The position numbers and the translations under genes were made by a program. Positions 6,219 to 13,748 of a DNA stretch of 15,143 nucleotides are shown here, piece by piece (the stretch's first letter is position 1; every line of letters begins with the position of its first letter). The DNA is from SIG673 sp045660565 (lineage in GTDB: Bacteria; Bacillota; Clostridia; Oscillospirales; CAG-272). Location of the stretch: NCBI GenBank assembly GCA_045660565.1, contig JAZRDX010000149.1, forward strand, positions 1 to 15,143, written 5' to 3'. The notes beneath the pieces were generated by a model that saw only the letters and a list, made by a program, of their open reading frames with translations, did no database searches and was not told where the DNA came from.

Positions 6219-7433
6219 ATGAAATACATTAACGGTGGAGTTACCGCCGCCATAGGCTTTAAGGCTGCGGGAATACACTGCGGAATACGTAAAAATAAGA
6301 GTAAAAAGGATCTTGCTCTTATTATAAGCGATAAAAAATGTACCGCTGCAAGTGTTTATACCACAAACCTAGTAAAGGGAGCGCCTATAACCGTTACAAA
6401 GAAAAATATCTCCGACGGATATGCACAGGCTATAATCTGTAACAGCGGAAACGCTAACACCTGCAACGCGAACGGTATAGAAATCGCTGAAGCTATGTGT
6501 AAGCTGGTAGAGGAGTATACCGATATTAAGGCGAGCGACGTTATTTGCGCGTCTACCGGTGTTATAGGTCAGCCGCTTGATATTACCCCTATAAAGAACG
6601 GAATGAAGGAGCTCACAGCAGCTCTCGGATACGAAAACAGTCAGGATGCGGCAAACGCTATTATGACGACTGATACAAAGCTTAAGGAGGTCGCCGTTGA
6701 GTTTACAGCGGGCGGAAAGACCTGCCGTATAGGCGGTATCGCAAAGGGCTCCGGAATGATTCATCCGAATATGGCTACAATGCTTGTATTCGTAACAACC
6801 GACTGCGCTATTTCCTCGGAAATGCTTAATAAGGTTGTTAAAAACGACGTTAAGGATACCTTTAATATGATTTCGGTTGACGGAGATACCTCTACAAACG
6901 ATATGCTTTCCGTTGTAGCTAACGGAATGGCTGAAAACGTCGAAATAACCGAGGAAAACGCTGACTACGAAGCTTTTGCCGAGGCGTTTAACGCGGTTAC
7001 TACCGCGCTTTGTAAGGCTATCGCAAAGGACGGAGAAGGCGCGTCTAAGCTTCTTGAATGTGCCGTTACCGGTGCAAAGGATAAGGAAAACGCAAGAATT
7101 ATAGCGAAAAGCGTAATCTGCTCGTCTCTTGTAAAGGCAGCGATGTTCGGTTCCGATGCTAACTGGGGACGCGTACTCTGTGCTATCGGTTACAGTGGCG
7201 CTACGGTTGATATAAACAAGGTTGATGTGGCGTTTGTAAGCGCAAAGGGCGAAATTCCTGTATGTAAGGACGGAGCAGGAATTGATTTTTCCGAGGAAAA
7301 AGCTAAGGAAATCCTTCTTGAGGATGATATAGTTATAAAGGTTCAGCTCGGAGACGGAGATGCCGCCGCAACAGCATACGGCTGCGACCTTACCTACGAG
7401 TACGTAAAAATCAACGGAGATTACAGAACCTAA
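6219..7433 (+). CDS. argJ: Glutamate N-acetyltransferase / ornithine acetyltransferase
   Basis: Moves the acetyl group from N-acetylornithine to glutamate, closing the cyclic arginine pathway. Some members also use acetyl-CoA. The 404 residues cover the whole family length. KGSGMIHPNMATML (176-189) holds the autocleavage site between A186 and T187. T187 becomes the N-terminal nucleophile of the beta chain. The NSGNANTC motif (75-82) and the GDGDAAATAYGCDLTYEYV ending are also typical. The proprotein is cut into alpha and beta chains of similar size. AAGGAA (6204-6209) lies 9 nt before the ATG. It is probably cotranscribed with argG. Whether it is bifunctional cannot be told from sequence alone. 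Confidence 0.97.
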   Translation: MKYINGGVTAAIGFKAAGIHCGIRKNKSKKDLALIISDKKCTAASVYTTNLVKGAPITVTKKNISDGYAQAIICNSGNANTCNANGIEIAEAMCKLVEEYTDIKASDVICASTGVIGQPLDITPIKNGMKELTAALGYENSQDAANAIMTTDTKLKEVAVEFTAGGKTCRIGGIAKGSGMIHPNMATMLVFVTTDCAISSEMLNKVVKNDVKDTFNMISVDGDTSTNDMLSVVANGMAENVEITEENADYEAFAEAFNAVTTALCKAIAKDGEGASKLLECAVTGAKDKENARIIAKSVICSSLVKAAMFGSDANWGRVLCAIGYSGATVDINKVDVAFVSAKGEIPVCKDGAGIDFSEEKAKEILLEDDIVIKVQLGDGDAAATAYGCDLTYEYVKINGDYRT

Positions 7434-7479
7434 AAAGCCTCCGAAAAGTGAAAATCGGACGGCAATAAAAATACAAATT

Positions 7480-7520
7480 AAGCCGTAATTCGTAAATAAA
7501 TAACGATTACGGCTTTGTTT
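7480..7520 (+). terminator. Rho-independent terminator after argJ
   Basis: AAGCCGTAAT (7480-7489) pairs with ATTACGGCTT (7506-7515). Three further pairs, CGT/ACG, sit beyond a one-base bulge, around a 9-nt loop. TGTTTT follows. It ends the argGJ message and overlaps any proposed TTG start of the next gene at 7515, which argues for the start at 7551. Confidence 0.8.
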
Positions 7521-7550
7521 TATACAAAAAATGACGAAAAGAGACTAAAA

Positions 7551-8195
7551 ATGAGTAAGTGTAGACTTATACTTGTCAGACACGGACAGAGCGAGGGGAA
7601 TCTTGTTCGTTCCTTTCTCGGACATACCGATCTTGACATTACCGAGCTTGGACATATGCAGGCAGAGTGTACGGCGGAATACCTGAAGGACGAAAAAATA
7701 GACGTTATATATTCAAGTGATCTTAAAAGGGCGTGGAATACGGCTGAGCATATCGCGGCAAAGAAAAATTTAAGCATTATAGCCGACACCGAGCTTCGCG
7801 AAATCTATGCCGGCGAGTGGGAAAATAGGCTTTTTAACGATCTTGAAACCGAATTTGCCTCGGCTTTTAAAATCTGGAGAGAGGATATAGGTAACGCAAG
7901 ACCGACGGGCGGTGAGAGCGTAAAAGAGCTTTCTGACAGAATAATCGCTGAGCTTTTAAGAATTGCTGAAATGTATGACGGTGAAACGGTATGTATCGCC
8001 ACACACGCAACGCCTATAAGAATGGCAGGAGTCAAGGCGATGGGATTAAGTGTTGAGGAAGCTAAGAATTTAAATTGGGCGCCTAACGCGTCGGTTACCG
8101 TTATTGACGTCGAGGACGGAGAGTTTAAGCTTGTAAAATACGGCTTTAACGAGTATATGGGTGAGCTTTCTACGAGCTTGCCGAAAAACGTTTAG
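7551..8195 (+). CDS. Histidine phosphatase family protein (phosphoglycerate-mutase-like)
   Basis: Cytoplasmic phosphatase or mutase of 214 residues acting through a phosphohistidine. The RHG signature is at residues 10-12 in LVRHGQSEGN, with H11 the phospho-acceptor. R60 (SSDLKRAWNTA), E84 (ELREIYAGEWE) and H152 (CIATHATPIR) complete the catalytic set. The substrate may be a phospho-sugar, phosphoglycerate or alpha-ribazole phosphate; nothing in the neighbourhood decides. The frame also opens at a TTG at 7515, but that lies inside the argJ terminator, so ATG 7551 is chosen although its ribosome site is weak. No clear promoter was seen. rnpB follows. Confidence 0.92.
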   Translation: MSKCRLILVRHGQSEGNLVRSFLGHTDLDITELGHMQAECTAEYLKDEKIDVIYSSDLKRAWNTAEHIAAKKNLSIIADTELREIYAGEWENRLFNDLETEFASAFKIWREDIGNARPTGGESVKELSDRIIAELLRIAEMYDGETVCIATHATPIRMAGVKAMGLSVEEAKNLNWAPNASVTVIDVEDGEFKLVKYGFNEYMGELSTSLPKNV

Positions 8196-8270
8196 ATTTT
8201 TATTTATAAATTGCTTTTTACACCTGTTTTCATCTAAGAAGGTAATTTTAGAGCAAATTAACGAATAATC

Positions 8271-8299
8271 TTGACAAAAAAATTCTTTCCGTGTATAAT
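8271..8299 (+). promoter_or_regulatory. Consensus promoter of rnpB
   Basis: Perfect TTGACA (8271-8276), 17-bp spacer, perfect TATAAT (8294-8299). The predicted start near 8306 coincides with the GGGAG that opens helix P1 of the RNA. Confidence 0.93.
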
Positions 8300-8304
8300 A
8301 ACTA

Positions 8305-8674
8305 TGGGAGTAGACGGCGCAGTTGCGTAATATCACGCCGAAAGGTATTATTATGAGGAAAGTCCGGGCTTTACAGGGCAGGATAACTGATAACGTCAGC
8401 CGAGGGTAACCTCCGGGAAAGTGCAACAGAAATAAACCGCCTGCCTTTGGCAGGTAAGGATGGAAAGGCGAGGTAAGAGCTCACCGGCACTTTGGTAACA
8501 AAGTTGCAAATGTAAACCCTATCCAAAGCAACACCGCACGCGAAAAGGACCAAGGTCCGCATTTGCCCGATGTTTTTTCGCAGGTGGCAAAGAACTGCAC
8601 GGCGACGTGCAGACAAGATAGATAACTGCGGTCGGTTTTACCGACACAGAACCCGGCTTACAAGTCCACTCTCA
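8305..8674 (+). ncRNA. rnpB: RNase P RNA
   Basis: Catalytic RNA that removes the 5' leader of pre-tRNAs together with the protein RnpA. The conserved core is plain: GAGGAAAGTCCGGGCT (8355-8370), CAGGGCAGGATAACTG, GAGGGTAACCTCCGGGAAAGTGCAACAGAAA-type sequence, GGTAAGAGCTCACCGG, AAACCCTATCC, AGATAGATAACTGC, and the 3' strand ACAGAACCCGGCTTACA that pairs with the 5' core to form P4. TGGGAGT at 8305-8311 pairs with ACTCTCA at 8668-8674, forming P1 and setting both ends. The length of about 370 nt is normal. It has its own consensus promoter and terminator. Confidence 0.98.
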
Positions 8675-8683
8675 CCAAAGACA

Positions 8684-8728
8684 AAAGACCGTACAGAGAC
8701 GTTAAAGATTATCTTGTACGGTCTTTTT
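8684..8728 (+). terminator. Rho-independent terminator of rnpB
   Basis: AAAGACCGTACA (8684-8695) pairs perfectly with TGTACGGTCTTT (8715-8726) around a 19-nt loop. The T-run extends to 8728. Confidence 0.93.
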
Positions 8729-8764
8729 GTTATTTGATTTTTATATTTGAAAGGGGTTATTTTT

Positions 8765-10141
8765 TTGACTTATCTTCCGAAAAGCTTTTCGGGAAGTAAA
8801 TGTCTGCTGCTCGGATTCGGTAAATCCAATATGGCGCTTGCTAAATGGCTGATAAAAAACGGAGCAAGTGTTACGGTGGCGGATAAAAATAAAACGGAAG
8901 AGAAAATTTTTTCGGATGCGGAAAATGAAGGATGCGGATTTATTGAAATTTACAGAGAAAATGAACGGTATAAACCCGACTTTGTGTTCAGAACACCCGG
9001 GATAAGCCCCTATTCCAAGGCAGTAACCGAGGCTACGAAGAACGGCGCGGTTTTAAGCAGCGAAACAGAGCTGTTTTTCGAAAGAGCAAAAGGAAAAATA
9101 TACGGAATAACAGGCAGCGACGGAAAAACGACTACGACAACTATTACGGGTAAAATCCTCGAAAAAGCCTTTGAAAACACGGGAAAAAGAGTGTTTGTTG
9201 GCGGAAATATCGGTACTCCGCTTATTTCTTTCCTTGACAGTCTTACCGAAAACGACGTAACGGTTACCGAGCTTTCAAGCTTTCAGCTTATGACTATGAG
9301 ACGCTCTCCCTTCGTTGCGGCGATTACAAACATAACGGAAAATCACCTTGATTATCACCGCGATATGACAGAATACGTTGACGCAAAACGGCGTATTTAC
9401 TCGGAAGACGGCTGTCATGAGCTTATAACCGACACAGGGACGCTTTCGCTACTAAAAAAGGAGTTTTTAAGCGAGAAGAAGCACCGTTTTCCAAATAGGA
9501 TTACCGAAATATCCACGTCGAAAACAAATACCGACGTATATTTTAAAGATGGCGAAATATACCTTTACGGAAAAAAGTGTCTGAGTGTAGTCGATATAAA
9601 GGTTCCCGGCTTTCATAACGTTCTAAATTATATGACAGCTATCGGAATAACAAAAAACGATGCCGATTTTTCCGATATTCAAAGCGTGGCTGAAAGCTTT
9701 TCGGGAGCAGAGCACAGAATGGAATTTGTACGAAAATTAAACGGAGTTTCATTCTATAACAGCTCTATTGATTCAACTCCGTCAAGATCTGTCGTTACGC
9801 TTAAATGCTTTGAAAAGCCGCTGACGGTTATCTGCGGAGGGTACGATAAGCACCTTGATTACGGAGATTTTGCTGCGGAGCTTTTAAGACGAGCGGATAA
9901 CGTAGTTGTAACCGGAGCCTCGGCGCACGTGATAAAAACGGCGATAGAAAAGCATGGAGACCTCGGACAAGGCTGTAACGTTTATTATGAAAACGACTTT
10001 GAAAAAGCAGTTCGGATAGCGGCGGAGATAACCAAAGACGGAGGCCGTGTTTTGCTTTCTCCCGCCTCGGCGAGCTTTGACAGATTCGAAAATTTTGAGC
10101 AGCGCGGCAGAATGTTTAAGAAAATAGTAAATATGTTATAA
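8765..10141 (+). CDS. murD: UDP-N-acetylmuramoyl-L-alanine--D-glutamate ligase
   Basis: Adds D-glutamate to UDP-MurNAc-L-Ala in cytoplasmic peptidoglycan precursor synthesis. The 458 residues match the family. An N-terminal Rossmann-like domain (LLLGFGKSN) precedes the ATP loop GSDGKTTTT at about 117-125. NITENHLDYH (about 189-198) and the lysine usually carbamylated (K208 in YVDAKRRIY) follow. The C-terminal domain has YNSSIDSTPSR and GGYDKHLDYGDF. The start is inferred to be TTG at 8765, because AAGGGG (8751-8756) lies 8 nt before it. The TTG further upstream at 8747 precedes that ribosome site and cannot use it. murD stands apart from any mur/fts cluster, just behind rnpB and 37 bp before a WYL regulator. 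Confidence 0.96.
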   Translation: MTYLPKSFSGSKCLLLGFGKSNMALAKWLIKNGASVTVADKNKTEEKIFSDAENEGCGFIEIYRENERYKPDFVFRTPGISPYSKAVTEATKNGAVLSSETELFFERAKGKIYGITGSDGKTTTTTITGKILEKAFENTGKRVFVGGNIGTPLISFLDSLTENDVTVTELSSFQLMTMRRSPFVAAITNITENHLDYHRDMTEYVDAKRRIYSEDGCHELITDTGTLSLLKKEFLSEKKHRFPNRITEISTSKTNTDVYFKDGEIYLYGKKCLSVVDIKVPGFHNVLNYMTAIGITKNDADFSDIQSVAESFSGAEHRMEFVRKLNGVSFYNSSIDSTPSRSVVTLKCFEKPLTVICGGYDKHLDYGDFAAELLRRADNVVVTGASAHVIKTAIEKHGDLGQGCNVYYENDFEKAVRIAAEITKDGGRVLLSPASASFDRFENFEQRGRMFKKIVNML

Positions 10142-10178
10142 AGTGCTATTACTGATATGATAATAGAGGAATAATGCT

Positions 10179-11174
10179 ATGAAAAAGGAAAATCAAAGAC
10201 TAAAAACGCTTTACGTCAAGGATATTCTTTTAAGAGAAACAGACGAAAATCATTCGATTACAACTAAAAAAATAATAGAGCTTCTTGAAAAATACGGCGT
10301 TTCAGCAGAGAGAAAAAGCGTTTACAGCGATATATACGCGCTTGATGACGCGGGACTTATCGATATAATGCAGGAGGAGGGAAGAAACGGCGGTTTTCGT
10401 GCCTTAAGCAGAGATTTTGATCTTGCGGAGCTTAAGATGCTTACCGACGCAGTTCAGTCCTGCCGATTTATATCAAAAAAACAGTGTACGTCGTTAATCA
10501 AAAAACTTTCAAAGCTTGCAAGCCGATATGAGGAGCGTGAGCTTTCCCGAAGTGTTTACGTCTACGACAGAGAGGAAAAGCAGAGCGGAGTACTTTACCT
10601 TATTGACGTTATACATAAGGCAATTTCGGAAAACAGCTCGATAACGTTTAAATATACCGAATTAACTCCTTCGAAAAATAAGGTAGAAAGAAGAAACGGA
10701 GAAAGCTACCGTGTAAGTCCTTGGTCTCTTATGTGGAGAGAGGATAACTACTATCTTATAGCCTTTGATCACGATTCCGAAGGTATAAGACATTACCGCG
10801 TAGACAGAATGGAAAAAATAAAGCTCAGCGGAGACACGCGGCAGGGAAAAGAGGAGTTTGAGAAAATATCTCTTGCAAAATATTACGGTAACGTTTTTGA
10901 GATGTTTAAAGGCAGAGAGGAAATCGTGCGTTTCCGCTGTGAAAACCGTTTTGCCGGAGCGATGTTCGACCGATTCGGTATGTCTCTGAATGTTACCGAG
11001 TGCGGAGAATACTTTGAGTTTTATGCGCCTATCGAAATAAGCGTCAGATTTTTCTCATGGGTTTTCGGTTTTGACGGAGCGCTTCAGATTCTTTCTCCCG
11101 AAAACGTAGTTAGCGAATATAAAGAGCAGATTTTAAGGGCGATGCAAAAGCTTGATAAGAAGGCTCAAGATTAA
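10179..11174 (+). CDS. WYL-domain helix-turn-helix transcriptional regulator
   Basis: Cytoplasmic regulator of 331 residues. Residues about 5-75 form a winged helix (SITTKKIIELLEKYGVS, RKSVYSDIYALDDAGLI). About 140-215 form the WYL domain, which in other proteins senses ligands or nucleic acid. Its core reads SPWSLMWREDNYYLIAFD, followed by RHYRVDRMEKI. The remaining C-terminus (about 240-325) fits the WCX extension of this family. AGAGGA at 10165-10170 sets the start, 8 nt downstream. An earlier ATG at 10174 meets a stop after two codons. The 37-bp gap after murD suggests cotranscription. Its target genes are unknown. WYL regulators often sit by stress or defence genes, but only a mobile-element remnant and a stress-type SPFH gene lie downstream here. 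Confidence 0.94.
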   Translation: MKKENQRLKTLYVKDILLRETDENHSITTKKIIELLEKYGVSAERKSVYSDIYALDDAGLIDIMQEEGRNGGFRALSRDFDLAELKMLTDAVQSCRFISKKQCTSLIKKLSKLASRYEERELSRSVYVYDREEKQSGVLYLIDVIHKAISENSSITFKYTELTPSKNKVERRNGESYRVSPWSLMWREDNYYLIAFDHDSEGIRHYRVDRMEKIKLSGDTRQGKEEFEKISLAKYYGNVFEMFKGREEIVRFRCENRFAGAMFDRFGMSLNVTECGEYFEFYAPIEISVRFFSWVFGFDGALQILSPENVVSEYKEQILRAMQKLDKKAQD

Positions 11175-11193
11175 AGTTTTTCGGTCTTGATAA

Positions 11194-11523
11194 TTTGACA
11201 AAAAAATACAGACCGCCGAAATTAGGAGTAACCAGTCTCCATTAGATCAGCAATCTGCTAATGATAGTATAGCACCTTTATCAAAAAATGTCAAGGGGGA
11301 TAAGGAAAATTCTGTAAAATATTCTATCTCCGCAGATAGCGAAGGCAACACCCTCTCCAAAGGTCAGCAAGAGTATTTCAAGCATAGTAAGGCGGTAGAT
11401 CCTAACGGAAATCTGCTCAAGGTGTGCCATGCCACTAAAAACGATTTTACTGTTTTTTATAAAACCCAAAAGGGTGAAGCAACAGGGGACTCAACTAACA
11501 AAGTGAGTCTCCTGTTGTTTTAA
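11194..11523 (+). pseudogene. Start-less remnant of a phage/conjugative-element polyvalent protein (ADP-ribosyltransferase-like segment)
   Basis: After a stop at 11191-11193 a frame stays open to TAA 11521-11523 (109 codons) without ATG; the only GTG or TTG codons lie late in it. It reads through NDSIAPLSKNVKG, ENSVKYSISADSEG, then SKGQQEYFKHSKAVD, PNGNLLKVCHATKNDFTVF and KTQKGEATGD. The last blocks resemble the start of ADP-ribosyltransferase-like domains in the large polyvalent proteins of Firmicutes phages and conjugative elements, where HGT or HAT followed by DFTVF is typical. The resemblance stops where a terminator stem begins at 11480. Only this internal slice remains and no integrase, portal or transfer gene is near, so it is read as a scar of a lost element. 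Family naming is from memory and moderately sure; the missing start is directly seen. Confidence 0.6.
11480..11521 (+). terminator. Strong rho-independent terminator
   Basis: The 14 bases 11480-11493 (CAACAGGGGACTCA) pair with 11504-11517 (TGAGTCTCCTGTTG) through one G-U pair around a 10-nt loop. TTTT follows. It separates the remnant and the upstream murD/WYL transcript from the SPFH gene. Confidence 0.88.
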
Positions 11524-11602
11524 ATTAAAGTCATTTCATATTTTTTGTTAAAAAACATCAAAAAAGGATAATAAATTTTTTCGTAAATTAATTAAACATT
11601 AC

Positions 11603-11631
11603 TTGACAGACTTACTTTAATGCTGTAAAAT
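11603..11631 (+). promoter_or_regulatory. Sigma-A-type promoter of the SPFH gene
   Basis: Perfect TTGACA (11603-11608), 17-bp spacer, TAAAAT (11626-11631). The predicted start is near 11638, with a leader of about 60 nt. The bases between the preceding terminator and this promoter (11524-11602) are AT-rich and hold nothing else recognisable. Confidence 0.82.
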
Positions 11632-11697
11632 TATATTGTATAGATTAAGATTCATATTTATATATACGCAATTTTTTAGACAGAAAGGAATTTTAAT

Positions 11698-13008
11698 ATG
11701 GGACTTATCAGAGCGGCGTTCGGTGCGGCGGGAAGCGTTCTTGCCGACCAGTGGAAAGAGTATTTCTTTGCTGATTCAATGACCAATGATCAGCTTATTG
11801 TCAAAGGAAAAAAGCAGACCAAGGGAAATAATAAGGGTAAGGAAGACATCATTTCAAACGGCTCGGCTATCGCGGTTGCCGAAGGACAGGCGGCTATAAT
11901 CGTCGAGGACGGTAAAATAGTTGAGTTTTGCGCGGAGCCCGGAAGATTTATCTGGGATTCTTCAAGTGAGCCGTCAATTTTCTGTGGCGGACTTTGGAAG
12001 GGGATAGTCGATTCCTTTAAAAAGATTGGAGAACGCTTTACCTTTGGCGGAGATAAGGCAAAGGTTCAGAGAGTTTACTACGTCAACATAAAGGAAATAA
12101 TGGATAATAAGTTCGGTACAACCTCTCCTATGGTGTACGACGATCCCTATTATAAAACTGCGCTTTATATCAGATATTTCGGACAGTTTTCCTTCCGTAT
12201 AAAGGATCCTATCGTGTTCTTCTCGTCGGTCGCAGGTGCGGTTGCTGACGTTTATACCAAGGATGCGCTTATGGATATGTGCAAGGACGAGTTTATGACC
12301 GCTCTTGACACCTCTCTCGGTATGCTTTCCGCTGAGGGAATAAAATTCAGCCAGATTCCGATGAAGCAGAGAGAAATTGCGAAATATATGTCCGAAACCC
12401 TTGACGGAGAGTGGGGCGAAAAACGCGGTCTCGACGTCGTTTCGGTAGCGATAGTTAAAGTTACTCCCGATGAAAAAAGCCGTAAGCGCATAGAAGAATT
12501 TGATACCAACGTTATGCATTCTAACCCGAATGCTATGGCGGGCGGTCTTGCTTACGCTCAGATGCAGGCAATGCAGAAGGCGGCGGAAAACTCCGCGGGT
12601 GCTATGACCGGCTTTATGGGACTCGGAATGATGGGTAACGCTATGGGAAATAGCGCTCAGTCTCAGGGCGCGCTCCTTAACACTGCGGCGGCACTTAGCG
12701 AAAAGGAAAACGCTGAAAGAGAAGCAGCTAAAAAAGCGGCAGAAGCTGAAAAAGATAGCAGACCTATATGGCAGTGTGAGTGCGGAGCCGCCAATAAAGG
12801 AAAGTTCTGCTATCAGTGCGGAGCTAAGAAACCCGAAGAAATCCCCACCGGGGCATGGAAATGCTCCTGCGGTTCGGTAAATACCGGAAAATTCTGTCCG
12901 GAATGCGGAAGCAAAAAGCCGTTAGACGAGTTTGTATGTAAGTGCGGCTATAAGTCGAAGGCTCCGTTTAAATTCTGTCCCGAATGCGGTGAAAAATTCG
13001 AGGGCTAA
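11698..13008 (+). CDS. SPFH-domain protein with three C-terminal zinc ribbons (YdjI-like, 'virion core protein' family)
   Basis: Protein of 436 residues. The N-terminus (MGLIRAAFGAAGSVLADQWKE) and a following band-7/SPFH region (about 55-265: VAEGQAAIIVEDGKIVEF, EPGRFIWD, YIRYFGQFSFRIKDP) match the stomatin-like family that includes Bacillus YdjI. That family is thought to act at the membrane under envelope stress. Residues about 270-330 are a Met/Gly/Ala-rich linker and about 335-352 are charged. Three zinc ribbons follow: C360, C362, C371, C374; C389, C391, C400, C403; C414, C416, C427, C430. All twelve cysteines are present. No real transmembrane helix is evident, so peripheral membrane attachment is inferred. 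AGGA lies 8 nt before the ATG. It has its own promoter and no ydjG/ydjH-like partner in view. Confidence 0.93.
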   Translation: MGLIRAAFGAAGSVLADQWKEYFFADSMTNDQLIVKGKKQTKGNNKGKEDIISNGSAIAVAEGQAAIIVEDGKIVEFCAEPGRFIWDSSSEPSIFCGGLWKGIVDSFKKIGERFTFGGDKAKVQRVYYVNIKEIMDNKFGTTSPMVYDDPYYKTALYIRYFGQFSFRIKDPIVFFSSVAGAVADVYTKDALMDMCKDEFMTALDTSLGMLSAEGIKFSQIPMKQREIAKYMSETLDGEWGEKRGLDVVSVAIVKVTPDEKSRKRIEEFDTNVMHSNPNAMAGGLAYAQMQAMQKAAENSAGAMTGFMGLGMMGNAMGNSAQSQGALLNTAAALSEKENAEREAAKKAAEAEKDSRPIWQCECGAANKGKFCYQCGAKKPEEIPTGAWKCSCGSVNTGKFCPECGSKKPLDEFVCKCGYKSKAPFKFCPECGEKFEG

Positions 13009-13023
13009 GACGGTATTAAATTC

Positions 13024-13064
13024 CGGTTAAGACCTGAAAACAGCTGAGGTAAAGCCTTAAACCG
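13024..13064 (+). other. Hairpin downstream of the SPFH gene
   Basis: CGGTTAAG (13024-13031) pairs with CTTAAACCG (13056-13064) with one bulged A. Inside, ACCT (13032-13035) can pair with AGGT (13047-13050). No immediate T-run follows; TTTTT comes 14 nt later. It is probably a 3' end structure of the SPFH message. A riboswitch role is not supported, because the likely -10 of the next gene lies downstream. Confidence 0.4.
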
Positions 13065-13087
13065 TGGCATAAATTCCTTTTTAAGAA

Positions 13088-13093
13088 TATAAT
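13088..13093 (+). promoter_or_regulatory. Possible -10 element for the amidase operon
   Basis: A perfect TATAAT, but the hexamer 17 bp upstream is TGGCAT (13065-13070), a poor -35 box. A 7-bp inverted repeat, GATTTAA (13106-13112) and TTAAATC (13126-13132), lies in the resulting leader just before the ribosome site. Confidence 0.4.
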
Positions 13094-13152
13094 ATGATGT
13101 ATGCCGATTTAAAAGAAAACTTGGCTTAAATCATATCTTAGAAGGGGAAGCT

Positions 13153-13719
13153 ATGGCTATTAAAATTTTTATTGATCAAGGACATAATCCACGAAACCCT
13201 AACGCGGGTGCCGAAGGAAACGGACTTCGCGAGCAGGATATTACTTATGCAGTCGGAGTGGCTCTTGCCGACCTGCTAAGACAAAACGGAAACTTTGACG
13301 TTCTTCTATCCCGTAACAGTCCGAGCGAGGTCCTCGGAACGTCAAATGCGCAGAGCCTTAACATCAGAACGACAGCCGCCAATAACTACGGCGCAGATGC
13401 GTTTCTTTCTATTCACGTAAATGCCTCGGATATAACGTCAGCTACGGGAAGCGAAGCGTACGTTTTCAGCAGAAGCGGTCAGGCAGACGAGCTTGCCGAG
13501 GACATTTTAGAGAAATTAACCGAAGCGACCGGTTATCCCGACAGAGGCGTTTTCGTCCGTCCGTCGCTCTACGTTTTAAGAAAAACGAATATGCCCGCGG
13601 TTCTTGTTGAGCTTGGTTTTATAACCAACCCCGGAGAGGCGGCGTATATGAACGAAAATCCCGCGCTTTACGCAAGGGGAATATATAACGGACTGCTTGA
13701 ATACTACGGATTAACATAA
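13153..13719 (+). CDS. N-acetylmuramoyl-L-alanine amidase (Amidase_3), no signal peptide
   Basis: Zinc amidase that cuts the bond between MurNAc and the stem peptide of peptidoglycan. The 188 residues are one Amidase_3 domain. Zinc ligands appear as H11 (IDQGHNPRNP), E27 (GLREQD) and H88 (SIHVNAS), with catalytic E153 (LVELGFITN). There is no signal peptide, membrane anchor or cell-wall-binding module; the domain begins at residue 3. That layout is more typical of phage endolysins or of enzymes exported by another route than of secreted autolysins. AAGGGGAAG stands just before the ATG. It heads a tight run with the isomerase gene 29 bp downstream. The enzyme class is sure; the biological role is open. 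Confidence 0.94.
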   Translation: MAIKIFIDQGHNPRNPNAGAEGNGLREQDITYAVGVALADLLRQNGNFDVLLSRNSPSEVLGTSNAQSLNIRTTAANNYGADAFLSIHVNASDITSATGSEAYVFSRSGQADELAEDILEKLTEATGYPDRGVFVRPSLYVLRKTNMPAVLVELGFITNPGEAAYMNENPALYARGIYNGLLEYYGLT

Positions 13720-13748
13720 TTTAAGGAATATAAAGGAGAAAAACAAGG

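Noticed and set aside
7531..7548. Short upstream frame (Met-Thr-Lys-Arg-Asp-stop) just before the phosphatase gene
   Set aside because: Five codons with no ribosome site and no sign of arginine or other codon-based attenuation; most likely chance.
11165..11190. TCAAGA/TCTTGA inverted repeat after the WYL gene as a terminator
   Set aside because: Six strong pairs only, a long loop and no T-run after it; the real terminator is at 11480-11521.
13024..13064. Hairpin as a possible riboswitch for the amidase gene
   Set aside because: It matches no riboswitch core I recognise and lies upstream of the only plausible -10 element.
13065..13085. TGGCAT resembling a sigma-54 -24 element before the amidase gene
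   Set aside because: No TTGC at the required -12 position; a TATAAT lies at a sigma-A-compatible distance instead.
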